Source: Aliterella atlantica CENA595 (lineage in GTDB: Bacteria > Cyanobacteriota > Cyanobacteriia > Cyanobacteriales > Chroococcidiopsidaceae). Taken from it: a stretch of DNA of 64,000 nucleotides. Positions 1 through 9,083 of the stretch are shown piece after piece. How positions within the stretch are numbered: the first letter of the stretch is position 1; each line of letters opens with the position of its first letter. Made by a program: the position numbers and the translations under genes. The notes beneath the pieces are model-generated. The model made no database searches. It was not told the DNA's origin and saw only the letters and a list, made by a program, of their open reading frames with translations. The stretch is from assembly GCF_000952155.1 (NCBI RefSeq), contig NZ_JYON01000025.1, positions 1-64,000 of the forward strand, written 5' to 3'.

Positions 1-192
1 AGAGCAAATCTTCAAGGAACAGACTTGCAAGAAGCAAATCTTCAAGGAGCAAAATTAGACAAAGCGAAGTATACAGATGGGAATACTAAGCCAGCTACTT
101 GTAAAAAATATAATTTGGTAGACCACCCTTGTCCAACAAAGTTTCCTAAAACATTTAGCCCTAAAACAGCAGGTATGACACTTGAGCAGTAA
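1..192 (+). CDS. Pentapeptide-repeat protein, C-terminal part
   Basis: The frame is open from base 1 to a TAA at 190-192 and is cut by the window edge, so the start is not visible. The first 20 residues show pentapeptide periodicity (ANLQG, TDLQE, ANLQG, AKLDK), which in this family folds as a right-handed beta helix. The last 40 residues are a non-repetitive tail with two cysteines. Such proteins are common in cyanobacteria and mostly without known function. Nothing else on this strand follows for 1.8 kb. Confidence 0.85.
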   Translation, partial: RANLQGTDLQEANLQGAKLDKAKYTDGNTKPATCKKYNLVDHPCPTKFPKTFSPKTAGMTLEQ

Positions 193-750
193 CTATTTAC
201 AAACACTTCATAGTTAGCAGAGCCTCTATAATTGGTGCATACATATTAGCATGAAGTAAAACTTATTAAAAGTTTCACAAGAAGTTAACCCTCTGTCTAG
301 TAAGCGAGTTATTTTAATCGCTCAAATTGAACTGCCTTATTGATTGCAAACCGAGTAGTTTAAAGAAGTACCTTACGTAGAAGTTATTTATGCAAAACTA
401 GCTTTCTATTAAGGCATAGATATTTAGCCCAAATCAGTAGCACTTAGTAACATTTAGCGATTAAGTAGGAGTATTAATAGCAGTTTTCAAGCGTAAAACT
501 GTCAAGTATTTAGCTTAGTTATACGTGACAAGTATTTCATCAATAATCTAGCTTGACACTTAACCTTAAAAAGTAGTCGTGATTTCGATTCTGTCGTGAG
601 AATGCAAACGGCGCTCAAGGTCTAGCGCTTGAACGCTTGGCAGCTTAAGTTTCTACCTAGAACTGATGGAGTGCGTTAGCGGAGCTTGCGCTTAGGGCGA
701 TATCAACAGAGGCAGTTGCGGAGCGTACTATGCAAGTGAGAGGGCAAATT
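193..750. other. Intergenic gap
   Basis: No frame here has coding character. The left part is AT-rich. Around 645-735 there is a GC-richer stretch containing a dispersed-repeat-like palindrome (gcgttagcggagcttgcgc) and a degenerate copy of the 12-bp word found across the window. I see no promoter that I would defend. Confidence 0.5.
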
Positions 751-1941
751 TCAAGCAGGTCTTCTAGGGCATTTTGCTGTCTTATGAGATTCCAAATTTG
801 TAGGCTGAACTTTTACACCACAGTAAGGGCAGTTTGTTAGTGAGGGTAACGGGCGGGGGTCTGTAGTATTTGATGATGATGTGGACGAAACTGCCCTTCT
901 TGCTGCACGAGCAGCCCCACGACTCCGAGCGCGAGTTTTTGGCAACGATATTACAGGTAGCTGCGGTCTGACTTCAATTTGACCATCGGCAAGGTTGCTA
1001 GGTTGTTGCAAATATGTATCGCGGTAGTCGTTAGTAGCCATATCCTCTGCCTCGCTTTGAGTCCATTGCCTCATAGGTTGCAAGTCAGGAGTATTAGCGA
1101 ACTGATTCAACACGGAGGTATCCCCTAGAACTGATGCGATCGCTTGGGCAATAGTCTTGCAGCAGCTTTGAGGATGGCGAACAACTTGTTCCTCGCTAAA
1201 GCGGATTACAAGCCAGCCTCTACCTAGAAAAAATTTGTTTCGATTGTCGTCTTTCCAAGCTTCTAGAAAATGCGTAGGCTCCTTGGTGTTGTAGGCGTAT
1301 GGCTCATCTACCTCAATATCAATATATAGGTTCAGTGAGGAGTCAATATAAGTGAAGTCTGGGGTGTAGGGATGGTCAAAATTTGGAATTCTAACTACTA
1401 GCCCAGAGTAAATCTTGCTTGGAAAGTACCGCCTTAGATGATCGCCAAACCTAGCTTCTGACCAACCTCGTGTGGCAATACTGCGATCGCCATCATGGGG
1501 GCTTGTCCGACTGAGAACATCCCGCAGCAGGTTATAGCGAAATTCATCAATCCGCTCAGGGGTTTGAGAGGCTGTGTTTTCCTCTTCGTGCTGGCGCTTT
1601 TTACGATCATAGTCTTCAAGCTTTTTGGGGTAATCACTAACTTCGCGCTGATAATCGCGCTTGCGTTGAGGATAGGTTTTGATTTGCTGCCATGTCTGAA
1701 ATGCGATCGCTCCTGCGGCAGAAAGGAACGATAAGAATCCCAGACCTGCACTACCTGAAGACATGGCAGCGCTGAATACTATAGCTAGTGCTGCTTCTAT
1801 GGCGACGAGCAGATAGTTAATTTTTTGCGGTTTTGCTCCTGGCTGTTTGGGTGTTGGCTCAGTGAAGGTGGGTATCGGTGGAAGCGCTAACTTCGCTCGT
1901 TGAATTGATGATGGAATTAGGATGATAGGGAAGTCGCTCAT
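751..1941 (-). CDS. Membrane-anchored nuclease-like protein with C-terminal zinc motif
   Basis: The 396-aa product has two hydrophobic segments (about 43-60 and 64-83), a charged, probably coiled stretch (88-125), a nuclease-like domain (about 155-275) and a terminal zinc motif CPYCG-x-H-x-C (about 372-390). In the middle domain, PDF (194-196), E210/D212 in IDIEVDEPY, a following basic region and the strand RGWLVIRF (241-248) resemble the VSR/DUF559 type of PD-(D/E)XK fold. That domain assignment is inference. No neighbour shares its strand within 700 bp. A HIP1 octamer lies just before the ATG. Role unknown; a DNA-end or defence nuclease held at the membrane is one possibility. Confidence 0.8.
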   Translation of the reverse strand: MSDFPIILIPSSIQRAKLALPPIPTFTEPTPKQPGAKPQKINYLLVAIEAALAIVFSAAMSSGSAGLGFLSFLSAAGAIAFQTWQQIKTYPQRKRDYQREVSDYPKKLEDYDRKKRQHEEENTASQTPERIDEFRYNLLRDVLSRTSPHDGDRSIATRGWSEARFGDHLRRYFPSKIYSGLVVRIPNFDHPYTPDFTYIDSSLNLYIDIEVDEPYAYNTKEPTHFLEAWKDDNRNKFFLGRGWLVIRFSEEQVVRHPQSCCKTIAQAIASVLGDTSVLNQFANTPDLQPMRQWTQSEAEDMATNDYRDTYLQQPSNLADGQIEVRPQLPVISLPKTRARSRGAARAARRAVSSTSSSNTTDPRPLPSLTNCPYCGVKVQPTNLESHKTAKCPRRPA

Positions 1942-2046
1942 AGGGTGCGATCGCGGTTTGTGGCTCTGGACGTAGTTTTTCCTACGGCTCTAGTTTTCCC
2001 AAAAATTGGAGGGCGATCGCATTAGTTCTAGGGGATTTATGATGAT

Positions 2047-2631
2047 TTGGTTGGAACTAGAGTTTATCTTTTGGAAGCCAATCAACTCGATCTATTTGCA
2101 GACATTGCGCTCCCTAAGAGTGCCTGCAAGCCAGAAAGCCTATGTATGGATGCGGAAGCGCTAGTACGGTGGAAAACGAAAATTGCGGCGCACCAGCAAC
2201 GCACGAAAGAAAATCAGCTTGTGCAGGGGACTTTGTTTGATGTAGCTAAGGCGCACATTGACCCCGACAAGATAGACCCTTTCAACCTCTGCATACATCC
2301 AATGTCGTTCTATCGCTTACCAGTGGACAGTCCAGGCGCGGCTTGTATTTATTTTGTGCTAGATAGTGCTGTCGAGTTAATTTTGTACATCGGTGAGACG
2401 TGTAGGAGTAACAAACGATGGCAGGGAACTCATGACTGTAAAAGGTATCTAGATAACTACCAAAGTCTGCATTACCAGCATGGGCTTTCATCGGCAATCA
2501 ACATGGCGTTTTGGTGGGATGCGCCTGTGCAAACTAAACCAAGGCAGCAGTTAGAGTTAAGCCTAATCCAGAAGTGGCAACCGCCTTTTAACAAAGAAAA
2601 CTGGCAGAGATGGAGTCAACCTTTTAGATAG
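2047..2631 (+). CDS. GIY-YIG nuclease-family protein
   Basis: A 194-aa product starting with TTG; no ATG is available in frame. Residues 100-182 fit the GIY-YIG fold: CIY (100-102) and YIG (114-116) replace the two signature tripeptides, R120/K123/R124 follow, and E170 with LIQKWQPPFN (173-182) matches the metal-binding Glu and the closing motif. The N-terminal 90 residues are unrecognised. The family makes single-strand or double-strand DNA cuts using one metal ion. It stands alone, divergent from the nuclease-like gene at 751-1941; a 12-bp dispersed word sits at 2024-2035 in the shared upstream region. The variant first tripeptide makes activity uncertain. Confidence 0.7.
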   Translation: MVGTRVYLLEANQLDLFADIALPKSACKPESLCMDAEALVRWKTKIAAHQQRTKENQLVQGTLFDVAKAHIDPDKIDPFNLCIHPMSFYRLPVDSPGAACIYFVLDSAVELILYIGETCRSNKRWQGTHDCKRYLDNYQSLHYQHGLSSAINMAFWWDAPVQTKPRQQLELSLIQKWQPPFNKENWQRWSQPFR

Positions 2632-2663
2632 TAAGGGGTTTCTATCATTAGCTCTGTAACTTT

Positions 2664-2966
2664 CTATAGTTTTAGCGGTTCAATTTTTTCTATCTCAGCA
2701 GCTTCCTTCTTCTGTGCGTGATACAAATCCCATCGCAATTGCAGATTTAGCCAAAAGTCAGGTGACATTCCAAAGAATTTAGCTAAACGTAGCGCAGTTG
2801 CCGCCGTGATGCCCCTTTTTCCGTTGATAATCTCATTGATTCGTTGATAAGAAACTCCAATTCCTTGAGCTAGAGTGACCTGCGTTATGTTTAGAGGCTC
2901 TAAAAACTCCTCCTTCAACATTTCTCCAGGATGTGTCGGAACTCTATGAGTAGGAATGCGAATCAT
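2664..2966 (-). CDS. higA: HigA-family antitoxin (VapI-like)
   Basis: A 100-aa XRE-type protein. The N-terminal block THPGEMLKEEFLEPL is a hallmark of HigA/VapI antitoxins, followed by a helix-turn-helix (about 28-60, with QRINEIINGKRGI) and the characteristic FGMSPDFWLNLQ segment. It neutralises the HigB toxin encoded 26 bp upstream and, in the family, represses the shared promoter. The toxin-first order is typical of higBA and differs from most other type II pairs. Confidence 0.92.
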   Translation of the reverse strand: MIRIPTHRVPTHPGEMLKEEFLEPLNITQVTLAQGIGVSYQRINEIINGKRGITAATALRLAKFFGMSPDFWLNLQLRWDLYHAQKKEAAEIEKIEPLKL

Positions 2967-2992
2967 CTTAGTTGCCTGCGAATAAGTGTTTC

Positions 2993-3286
2993 TTAGTGGT
3001 AATCAACAATTTCAACCTCTACAGCACCGTTTTTTGTCCAAATAAAGCAAATGCGGTACTGGTCATTGATCCGAATACTGTGCTGACCTATGCGATCGCC
3101 TTCTAAAGCTTCCAATCTATTGCCTGGTGGAACGCGCAGATCGTTTAGTTCAACGGCAGAATCGATTTGGTCTAACTTTCGGAAAGCCACGTTAAATAAG
3201 GTTTGAGGGCAGGTTTTACGCGCAGACTTAGTATTTTCGCCATTAAAAATATCTTCAGTACCTACGTCCTTGAACGACAATATCAT
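2993..3286 (-). CDS. higB: HigB-family RelE-like mRNA interferase toxin
   Basis: A 97-aa RelE/ParE-fold toxin. Diagnostic segments are KLDQIDSAVELNDLRVPPGN and LEGDRIGQHSIRINDQYRICF, found in HigB proteins that cleave mRNA at the ribosome. The ATG at 3286 gives the normal length. It precedes higA in a two-gene operon. An AGTAC-gttt-GTACT inverted repeat 59 bp upstream is a candidate operator. Confidence 0.92.
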   Translation of the reverse strand: MILSFKDVGTEDIFNGENTKSARKTCPQTLFNVAFRKLDQIDSAVELNDLRVPPGNRLEALEGDRIGQHSIRINDQYRICFIWTKNGAVEVEIVDYH

Positions 3287-3344
3287 ACTAACACCCTATC
3301 ACGGTTATCATGCTATCGTGCTACAGTGTAACAATCTTAGTATC

Positions 3345-3358
3345 AGTACGTTTGTACT
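3345..3358. promoter_or_regulatory. Candidate HigA operator (inverted repeat)
   Basis: AGTAC (3345-3349) and GTACT (3354-3358) form a perfect 5-bp inverted repeat with a 4-nt spacer in the divergent region between higBA and the GNAT-PIN gene. Its position fits autoregulation by HigA, but this is inference. A related AGTAC arm occurs in the operator-like repeat at 38420-38467. Confidence 0.4.
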
Positions 3359-3522
3359 AAACAAATAATCCACCTCGCATCCCCAATCAAAATGAAAGGC
3401 GACCAGAATAAAGGATGTTTGTCAATTAACTTGCATCTAAGTCCATTTTTTTACAACATTTATATCGATTTCATTAAGTAAACTAAACTTTATAGCAATC
3501 TTTTAAAAAGTAATTAATACTT

Positions 3523-5586
3523 GTGGAAAGAAATATTCGGATTGAGGTAATTGATAGCAACTCACCTCACTTGGAAGCAGTCATCACACTTGGAAGAACA
3601 AATGCAAAAACGCTGGGTCAGATGCCACAGGGTGCTTTCCTAGATTATGCAGCAAATAAATGTGTCGTTGTTGCTTTGTCTCCAGAGGAACAGTGTGTTG
3701 GTTACTTGATGTATCGAATTTCTAAGCATATAGCTTGCATTGCTCATCTTTGCGTTGATAAGGACTGGAGAGGTAAACACGTCGCCAAGCAACTGATTAA
3801 CCACTTGATTGAAGAAACAAAAGAGTTAGATGGAATCAAGTTGTCCTGTCGCCGTGATTATGGATTAGATAAAATGTGGTCATCTTTCGGATTTACACCC
3901 CGATCTGAGAAACCTGGTAGAAATAAAGCTGGAAAACTCTTAACAATTTGGTTCTTAGAGCATAAGCGTCCAAAGTTACTAACGCTGCTTGCGGAGCAAG
4001 CAATTGGTACTAAATTGTGTGCTGCTATAGACACCAATGTATTCTTTGACTTAGATGAGGATAATACTAATCGGCAAGTAGAAGATTCTAAATCGCTAGC
4101 TGCTGACTGGTTACAGTCAGAGGTAGAGCTTTGCCTTACCGATGAGATAGATATTGAAATAAATCGTTGTGCGGATGAGATTCAACGAAAGAAGCTACGA
4201 GCATTTGCTTCAAATTTTACACGTCTTAGTTGTAGCCATGAAGAGTTTCAAATAACCTGTCAAGCTCTTGAGCAGTATTTCTTTGAATGTTGTGGAAGAA
4301 TGGCAGAAAATGAAGCTTCAGATATGAGGCATTTAGCGAGAGCAATTGCAGCAAAAGTTCAATTTTTTATCACTCGTGATAGGGGAATTCTAGATAAAGA
4401 AGATTTAATATACACAAAGTTTAACGTATTAATTCTTCGACCTAGCGATTTAATTATTCGATTAGATGAGCTTTGTAGAGAAGTTGATTATCAGCCTATT
4501 CGTTTAGCAGGTACTTCAATTGAAAAACGGCTGGTTCAAGCAGGACAACAAAAAAAACTAGCTGACTCTTTTCTATCTTATAAAAATGGAGAAACCCTAA
4601 GTGAGTTTCAACATCAACTACAGAGAGCGATTGCTGACCCAAATTGCTTTGAATGCTATGTTGTTCGTGACGAGCAAGAAGATCCGCTAGCATTTATCAT
4701 CTATAGTCGTCAGTTACCCTATGAACTCAAAATCCCGATGTTCCGTATTCGGCGTAACTATAAGTTTTCACAGACTGTAATAAGTCATCTGATTCTATTA
4801 TCTATCAAAATTGCGGCTAAAGAAAATCGCCAGTTTACACGAATTACAGATGAATATTTAGACGAGAGTACGGTTCAAACACTGATAAAAGATTGTTTTA
4901 TTCGAGTTGAAAATGAATGGTTGAGAGCTAACTTGGCAGTGGTTAAAACAGCGTTAGAACTATCTAATTACTTAACTCAACTACCCTCTGAGTTAGAAAC
5001 AAAGTTTATGAAGGAAGAAAGTCACTTCTCTAATACTTTCAAGAAGCAAGACTATAGTTTTTGTCAACAATTTGCCACAGCTTTGAGCGAGCTAACGACC
5101 ATTAAGGATGCTCGATTAACAACAGAGATTGAGCGCTGTTTGTATCCAGCCAAAATTATTGATGCAGAAATTCCTTGTTTTATTATTCCAATTCAACCAC
5201 AATGGGCGGAAAATCTGTTTGATGAGCATCTTGCTAGGCAAAATATTTTTGGTGCTAATAAGGAAATTGCTCTCAGGCGCGAAGTTGTTTACTATCGCTC
5301 TAAATTAAACTCTGGCGAATTAAAAGCTCCTGGTCGAATTTTATGGTACGTTAGTCAAAACAAAAAAGTTAAGGGCTACTATCAAGTACAATCGATACGT
5401 GCTTGTTCAAGATTAGATGAAATTATTATTGACACTCCTAAAAATCTCTTTAGACAGTTTAAAAGACTAGGAGTTTACGAGTTTAAAAATGTATTTGAAA
5501 CTGCTAACAAAGATTTAAACAATCAAATAATGGCAGTCCGGTTTAGTGATACTGAGCTATTTAGTAATCCAGTTCCATTTAAGTAG
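3523..5586 (+). CDS. GNAT acetyltransferase-PIN nuclease fusion protein
   Basis: A 687-aa product; GTG is taken as start because it gives the complete GNAT fold. Residues 1-145 are GNAT-like, with the acetyl-CoA loop near DWRGKHVAKQL (81-91). Residues 165-310 are PIN-like: AIDTNVFFDL (D170), a central acidic pair near D207/E208, D267 in EASDMRHLARA, and TRDRGIL (D286). Residues 340-687 are unrecognised; part of this (about 375-460) again resembles a degenerate GNAT fold. PIN domains are Mg-dependent RNases, and GNAT toxins acetylate aminoacyl-tRNA, so an RNA-directed role is plausible. An ASCH gene follows 117 bp downstream on the same strand. GC content is low compared with the neighbours. 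Confidence 0.85.
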   Translation: MERNIRIEVIDSNSPHLEAVITLGRTNAKTLGQMPQGAFLDYAANKCVVVALSPEEQCVGYLMYRISKHIACIAHLCVDKDWRGKHVAKQLINHLIEETKELDGIKLSCRRDYGLDKMWSSFGFTPRSEKPGRNKAGKLLTIWFLEHKRPKLLTLLAEQAIGTKLCAAIDTNVFFDLDEDNTNRQVEDSKSLAADWLQSEVELCLTDEIDIEINRCADEIQRKKLRAFASNFTRLSCSHEEFQITCQALEQYFFECCGRMAENEASDMRHLARAIAAKVQFFITRDRGILDKEDLIYTKFNVLILRPSDLIIRLDELCREVDYQPIRLAGTSIEKRLVQAGQQKKLADSFLSYKNGETLSEFQHQLQRAIADPNCFECYVVRDEQEDPLAFIIYSRQLPYELKIPMFRIRRNYKFSQTVISHLILLSIKIAAKENRQFTRITDEYLDESTVQTLIKDCFIRVENEWLRANLAVVKTALELSNYLTQLPSELETKFMKEESHFSNTFKKQDYSFCQQFATALSELTTIKDARLTTEIERCLYPAKIIDAEIPCFIIPIQPQWAENLFDEHLARQNIFGANKEIALRREVVYYRSKLNSGELKAPGRILWYVSQNKKVKGYYQVQSIRACSRLDEIIIDTPKNLFRQFKRLGVYEFKNVFETANKDLNNQIMAVRFSDTELFSNPVPFK

Positions 5587-5703
5587 TTGCCGGAAATATT
5601 AGGTAAAAATATTCAATTGCAATCTCCACAAAAAATTTCTATGGGATGCTTTAAAAAGTTGTATAATCAAGGAATATAAAAATCATTGTGGAAGTAAACC
5701 ATA

Positions 5704-6183
5704 GTGGCGAATACAATAATATTATTATCAATAAAACCAGAATATGCTAATAAAATTTTTGATGGAATGAAGGTGGTCGAACTACGTCGCATTCGTCCTA
5801 AGCTTGAAGAAGGTGATTTGGTCATTGTCTACGCATCATCACCCAAAAAAGCTTTAATTGGTGCTTTTGAAGTCGAAAAAGTTGTGCAAAAACCTCTTTT
5901 AGAACTTTGGAAAGAGGTAAAAGAAATTGCAGGCATATCTTATAAAGAATTTCGTTCTTACTATAAAGGGTTATCAGTAGGATGTGGAATTTATTTAAAC
6001 AAAACTCATCATTTCTCGCAACCGATTGAGTTAGAAAGGTTGAGGCAAGAGTGGAATAATTTTCAACCACCGCAAAGCTATCGCTATTTAAAACCTAGTG
6101 AAGTTAATTTTGTTGAAAGTATAACGCAGTTCAACATTGGTGAGTTTGCTACTTTCTATCAAATGACGCTTAATGTTTTTTAA
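5704..6183 (+). CDS. ASCH/PUA-like domain protein
   Basis: A 159-aa product starting with GTG. The opening LLSIKPEYANKIFDGMKVVELRR with DLVIVYASSPKKALIGAFEV is typical of the ASCH superfamily, a PUA-related fold proposed to bind RNA. The segment around KPLLELWKEV and the GCGIYLN strand complete the domain. It sits downstream of the GNAT-PIN gene on the same strand and shares its AT-rich composition, so the two probably came in together. Molecular role unknown; RNA recognition for the upstream enzyme is inference. Confidence 0.85.
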   Translation: MANTIILLSIKPEYANKIFDGMKVVELRRIRPKLEEGDLVIVYASSPKKALIGAFEVEKVVQKPLLELWKEVKEIAGISYKEFRSYYKGLSVGCGIYLNKTHHFSQPIELERLRQEWNNFQPPQSYRYLKPSEVNFVESITQFNIGEFATFYQMTLNVF

Positions 6184-6477
6184 TTATGTAAATCTTTTAT
6201 ATTAATAAGCTTATGAATACAGAAATATTGCTAATGAATCAGTTATTAATTAATCTAGAATATGATAGTAGATCAATAGCATTGTATTAAAACTCAATAG
6301 AGGGGAAGCGATTAGGCAAAGCCCACACTACGCGATCGCAGATGGGGTATTTATTAGTAAGGAGATCGCTAAAAGTAGATAAGAAGGCAATATTCTTATC
6401 ATTGTCATCGAATGCGATTAAATATTCAATACTTCTGAACAACCACGCAGTATTATAAATAAAGAACAAAGACGGGT
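6184..6477. other. Intergenic gap
   Basis: AT-rich; a HIP1 octamer is at about 6332. A 60-codon minus-strand frame (6287-6469) has no recognisable features and I do not call it. Confidence 0.4.
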
Positions 6478-6960
6478 ATGATGGACGATTGGAATTTACC
6501 CTGGGAAGGTGGATGCCGTTGCGGACAGGTTCGGTTTAAGGTAAGTGTCCCACCTTTGCTGACGATGGCTTGCCACTGCACAGGTTGCCAGAGAATGACC
6601 GCCAGCGCTTTTTCTTTAAGCATTGCGATCCCCAGCGCAGGATTCTCGATACTGACAGGTGAGCCAACGACTGGTGGCTTACATGGGGCGACACGACATT
6701 ACTTCTGCCCACATTGCATGAGTTGGATATTTACCCGACCCGAAGGAATAGACGAATTTGTTAATCTACGTGCAACCATGCTAGATGAGACAGCAGGGTT
6801 CGTTCCTTTCATCGAAACTTGGACGCGGGAAAAGCTACCCTGGGCGACAACCCCAGCGGTTCATAGCTTTGAGACGCTGCCTGCTTACGAAGACTATGCA
6901 GGACTGACAGAAGAATACGCCAAACAAGCGTCAAAACCTGCATTCAGGAGTGCAGATTGA
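6478..6960 (+). CDS. GFA-family (CENP-V/Gfa-like) zinc protein
   Basis: A 160-aa protein of the GFA family. Zinc ligands are visible as GGCRCGQVRF (C14, C16), CHCTGCQ (33-39) and CPHCMSW, the standard Cys pattern of glutathione-dependent formaldehyde-activating-type proteins. Most family members have no proven S-hydroxymethyl-glutathione activity, so no enzyme name is given. The start is a double ATG at 6478/6481. The gene stands alone and its higher GC fits the backbone better than the AT-rich genes upstream. Confidence 0.9.
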   Translation: MMDDWNLPWEGGCRCGQVRFKVSVPPLLTMACHCTGCQRMTASAFSLSIAIPSAGFSILTGEPTTGGLHGATRHYFCPHCMSWIFTRPEGIDEFVNLRATMLDETAGFVPFIETWTREKLPWATTPAVHSFETLPAYEDYAGLTEEYAKQASKPAFRSAD

Positions 6961-7331
6961 AGGCTTTGCCAATCTTTAAAGTAACAAGTGTGCAGTTAGG
7001 GCTGATTGAAAGGTGGCGATCGCTGCTTAATAAGGAAAATTGGTCTTTAGCAATAGCACATGGCAATATTTAGCTGCCAAGTAAAGCGATCGCCCTGTCA
7101 TCAATACGCTTACCTTAAGAACGGAGCTACTTTATCACTAGCTGCTTGAAAACCTAATTCTATGGGAATACTTAAAACAAGATCCCGTGTTGAAAGGCTT
7201 GTTGATTATTCGCATTCCTAACAATGCCTTAAAGGTGTAGAGGAATAGGAAGCACAGATTGAGGATAGAATAGCTCATTTGTCTAGGTTGAGCAATGAGG
7301 AAATAAAGATTATTTGAGGAAAGTGATTGCT
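6961..7331. other. Intergenic gap with short coding remnants
   Basis: No intact gene. Two HIP1 octamers lie near 7017 and 7086. Short open stretches at about 7145-7223 (LKQDPVLKGLL) and 7250-7310 (EDRIAHLSRL) read like broken protein ends, with stops between them, so a decayed gene is possible. The last bases hold the Shine-Dalgarno-like GAGGAAAG at 7316-7323 serving the dGTPase gene. Confidence 0.4.
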
Positions 7332-8594
7332 ATGTACGACCAAGAGTTATGCCATTTTGCCCAAGAGTTAGAGCAACAAGTTAAAAAATTTCAAGAGAGA
7401 GAACACAAAGAGCCTGATAATGAACGTAGCGTAGATAGAGACGAATATAGACGTGATTATGCTAGAGTTTTATACTGTTCTTCCTTCCGCAGATTACAAG
7501 GCAAAATGCAGTTATTAGGAATAGATCCTACTAACTTTTATAGAAATAGATTAACTCATAGCTTAGAAGTTGCACAAATCGCTGGTAGCATAGCTAGAGA
7601 TTTAGGATTAAAAGCTCCTATTGTTACTGAGACTTGTTCATTAGCGCATGATTTAGGCAACCCACCTTTTGGTCATGCAGGTGAAAGAGTCTTAAATGAA
7701 TTATCCCAAGATGTCGGGTGTTATGAGGGCAACGCTCAAACGTTCAGAATTCTTCGACATTTGGAGAAGAAAAGTTATGCTTTTTCTGGATTAAATCTTA
7801 CCTTAAGGACTCTATTAGGGGTTACAAAATACTTTTATAGGAAGAATCATAATCCTAAGAAATTTTTGTACAACGAAGATTATGATTTTTTACAAAACCA
7901 GATGGACGAGAAAAATACTTATATCCAAAAAAGTATTGACGTTCAAATTATGGACTTAGCTGACGAAATTGCTTATGCTGCTCACGATCTAGAAGATGCT
8001 ATTAGCTTTGGACTTGTGAGTTTAGCTGAGATAATGCACGAGTTTAGTATTAGTAGTGAGTATCAGTCTGCTAGTGAAAGCTTTAATCAAATCGCTCAAA
8101 AGTCAAGAGAAGTAGCAATGAGGGCAACACGACTTGATACATCAGAAGAATATTCATTCCTTATTAGAAAAGAATTAACATCAAACATTGTTTATACACT
8201 GATGTGTGATATTGGGATAACGGAGCATGAGGGTTCGATAAAACTTGGGTACAAAAGTTTAAGCAAATTAGCTGAAGGACTCAAAAAATTAGTTTTCAAA
8301 GCACTCTTAAGGAAGAAAGATGTTCAGCTTTATGAAAAGCAAGGCGAACGAATTATAAAAGGTCTTTTTGAGGTTTACACAGATTCAAACTTTAATAGAA
8401 GCTTATTATTATTACCACCAGAGTTCAGAGCGCTTGCTAATGAGAAACCAAATGATGAGAAAACACGAAAGCGAGTGGTTGTTGACTATATTGCTGGCAT
8501 GATGGATTCGTTCGCAGTTCAAGAGTATCAGAGATATTTCGGTTCATCATCCCTAGACAATATTTATGAAAGACATATTTATAAGGTAGTTTGA
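7332..8594 (+). CDS. dGTP triphosphohydrolase-like HD protein
   Basis: The product is 420 aa from the ATG at 7332, preferred over a TTG at 7314 because GAGGAAAG ends 8 nt before it. The HD phosphohydrolase core is clear: SSFRRLQGKMQ, NRLTHSLEVAQIA (first His) and SLAHDLGNPPFGHAGE (His-Asp pair), then DLADEIAYAAHDLEDA. The family hydrolyses dGTP to deoxyguanosine and triphosphate; homologues deplete dNTPs to stop phage replication, a role that would suit this defence-rich stretch. The length and all metal ligands are normal. A 12-bp dispersed word (8598-8609) begins 3 bp after the stop. Confidence 0.9.
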   Translation: MYDQELCHFAQELEQQVKKFQEREHKEPDNERSVDRDEYRRDYARVLYCSSFRRLQGKMQLLGIDPTNFYRNRLTHSLEVAQIAGSIARDLGLKAPIVTETCSLAHDLGNPPFGHAGERVLNELSQDVGCYEGNAQTFRILRHLEKKSYAFSGLNLTLRTLLGVTKYFYRKNHNPKKFLYNEDYDFLQNQMDEKNTYIQKSIDVQIMDLADEIAYAAHDLEDAISFGLVSLAEIMHEFSISSEYQSASESFNQIAQKSREVAMRATRLDTSEEYSFLIRKELTSNIVYTLMCDIGITEHEGSIKLGYKSLSKLAEGLKKLVFKALLRKKDVQLYEKQGERIIKGLFEVYTDSNFNRSLLLLPPEFRALANEKPNDEKTRKRVVVDYIAGMMDSFAVQEYQRYFGSSSLDNIYERHIYKVV

Positions 8595-8597
8595 ATT

Positions 8598-8609
8598 TCC
8601 CCTAGAACT
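8598..8609. repeat. Dispersed 12-bp word, intergenic copy
   Basis: TCCCCTAGAACT directly after the dGTPase stop codon. One of the exact copies of a word that recurs across the window, inside and outside genes. Confidence 0.8.
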
Positions 8610-8630
8610 GGCAGGGTGCGATCGCTTCTT

Positions 8631-9083
8631 TCAAAAATCTTCATCGCAGCAGTCAGCAAGTTTTGACTTCAAAGAAGCAGCCCAGCCTATAGGCAGATTT
8701 GACTTAAAAAACGGTGCGGCTGGCAGGTGTCCAGCAGTAGCATTTAGGGTGAAGGTGAGAGCGGAGTATTGCAGCCAACTACCATGTGAGCGCCAACCAA
8801 CAGCATCGCTGAACTGACTGTAATTCTCTCCTACGCTTTCCCAAATTTGGCTTTGAGGGGTGAAGCCAAAGCGTCCCTGGCTGTACTGCATCCATAGACG
8901 GTCGATAGAAAGCAAGTCTTGACAGGGAAAACCCTCAATATCCTCTTCCCTGAGCCAACCTGCGGTGACACGACGAGCTATTTTCAACATTACGGCTCCA
9001 GTTTCCTCATCGGCTTTTTGCCACTGACTAGATGCTAGTAAGCTGTATAGAAGAGTGTAGTCTACACCTACAGATGAGAGTAG
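8631..9083 (-). pseudogene. GUN4-domain remnant without start codon
   Basis: On the minus strand this encodes a nearly whole GUN4 domain: SSQWQKADEETGAVML, then FPCQDLLSIDRLWMQYS, GRFGFTPQSQIW, VGWRSHGSWLQYS and a GHLPAAPF-type end. GUN4 domains bind porphyrins, and in cyanobacteria are often fused to kinases or proteases. The frame is open back to a TAA at 9084-9086 with no ATG, GTG or TTG before the domain; the first ATG (8990) lies inside it. I read this as a 5'-truncated fragment of a larger protein. A short protein starting at 8990 would lack the first helix of the domain. Confidence 0.75.

Noticed and set aside
6287..6469. 60-codon minus-strand frame
   Set aside because: No domain, no RBS, and composition like the surrounding spacer.
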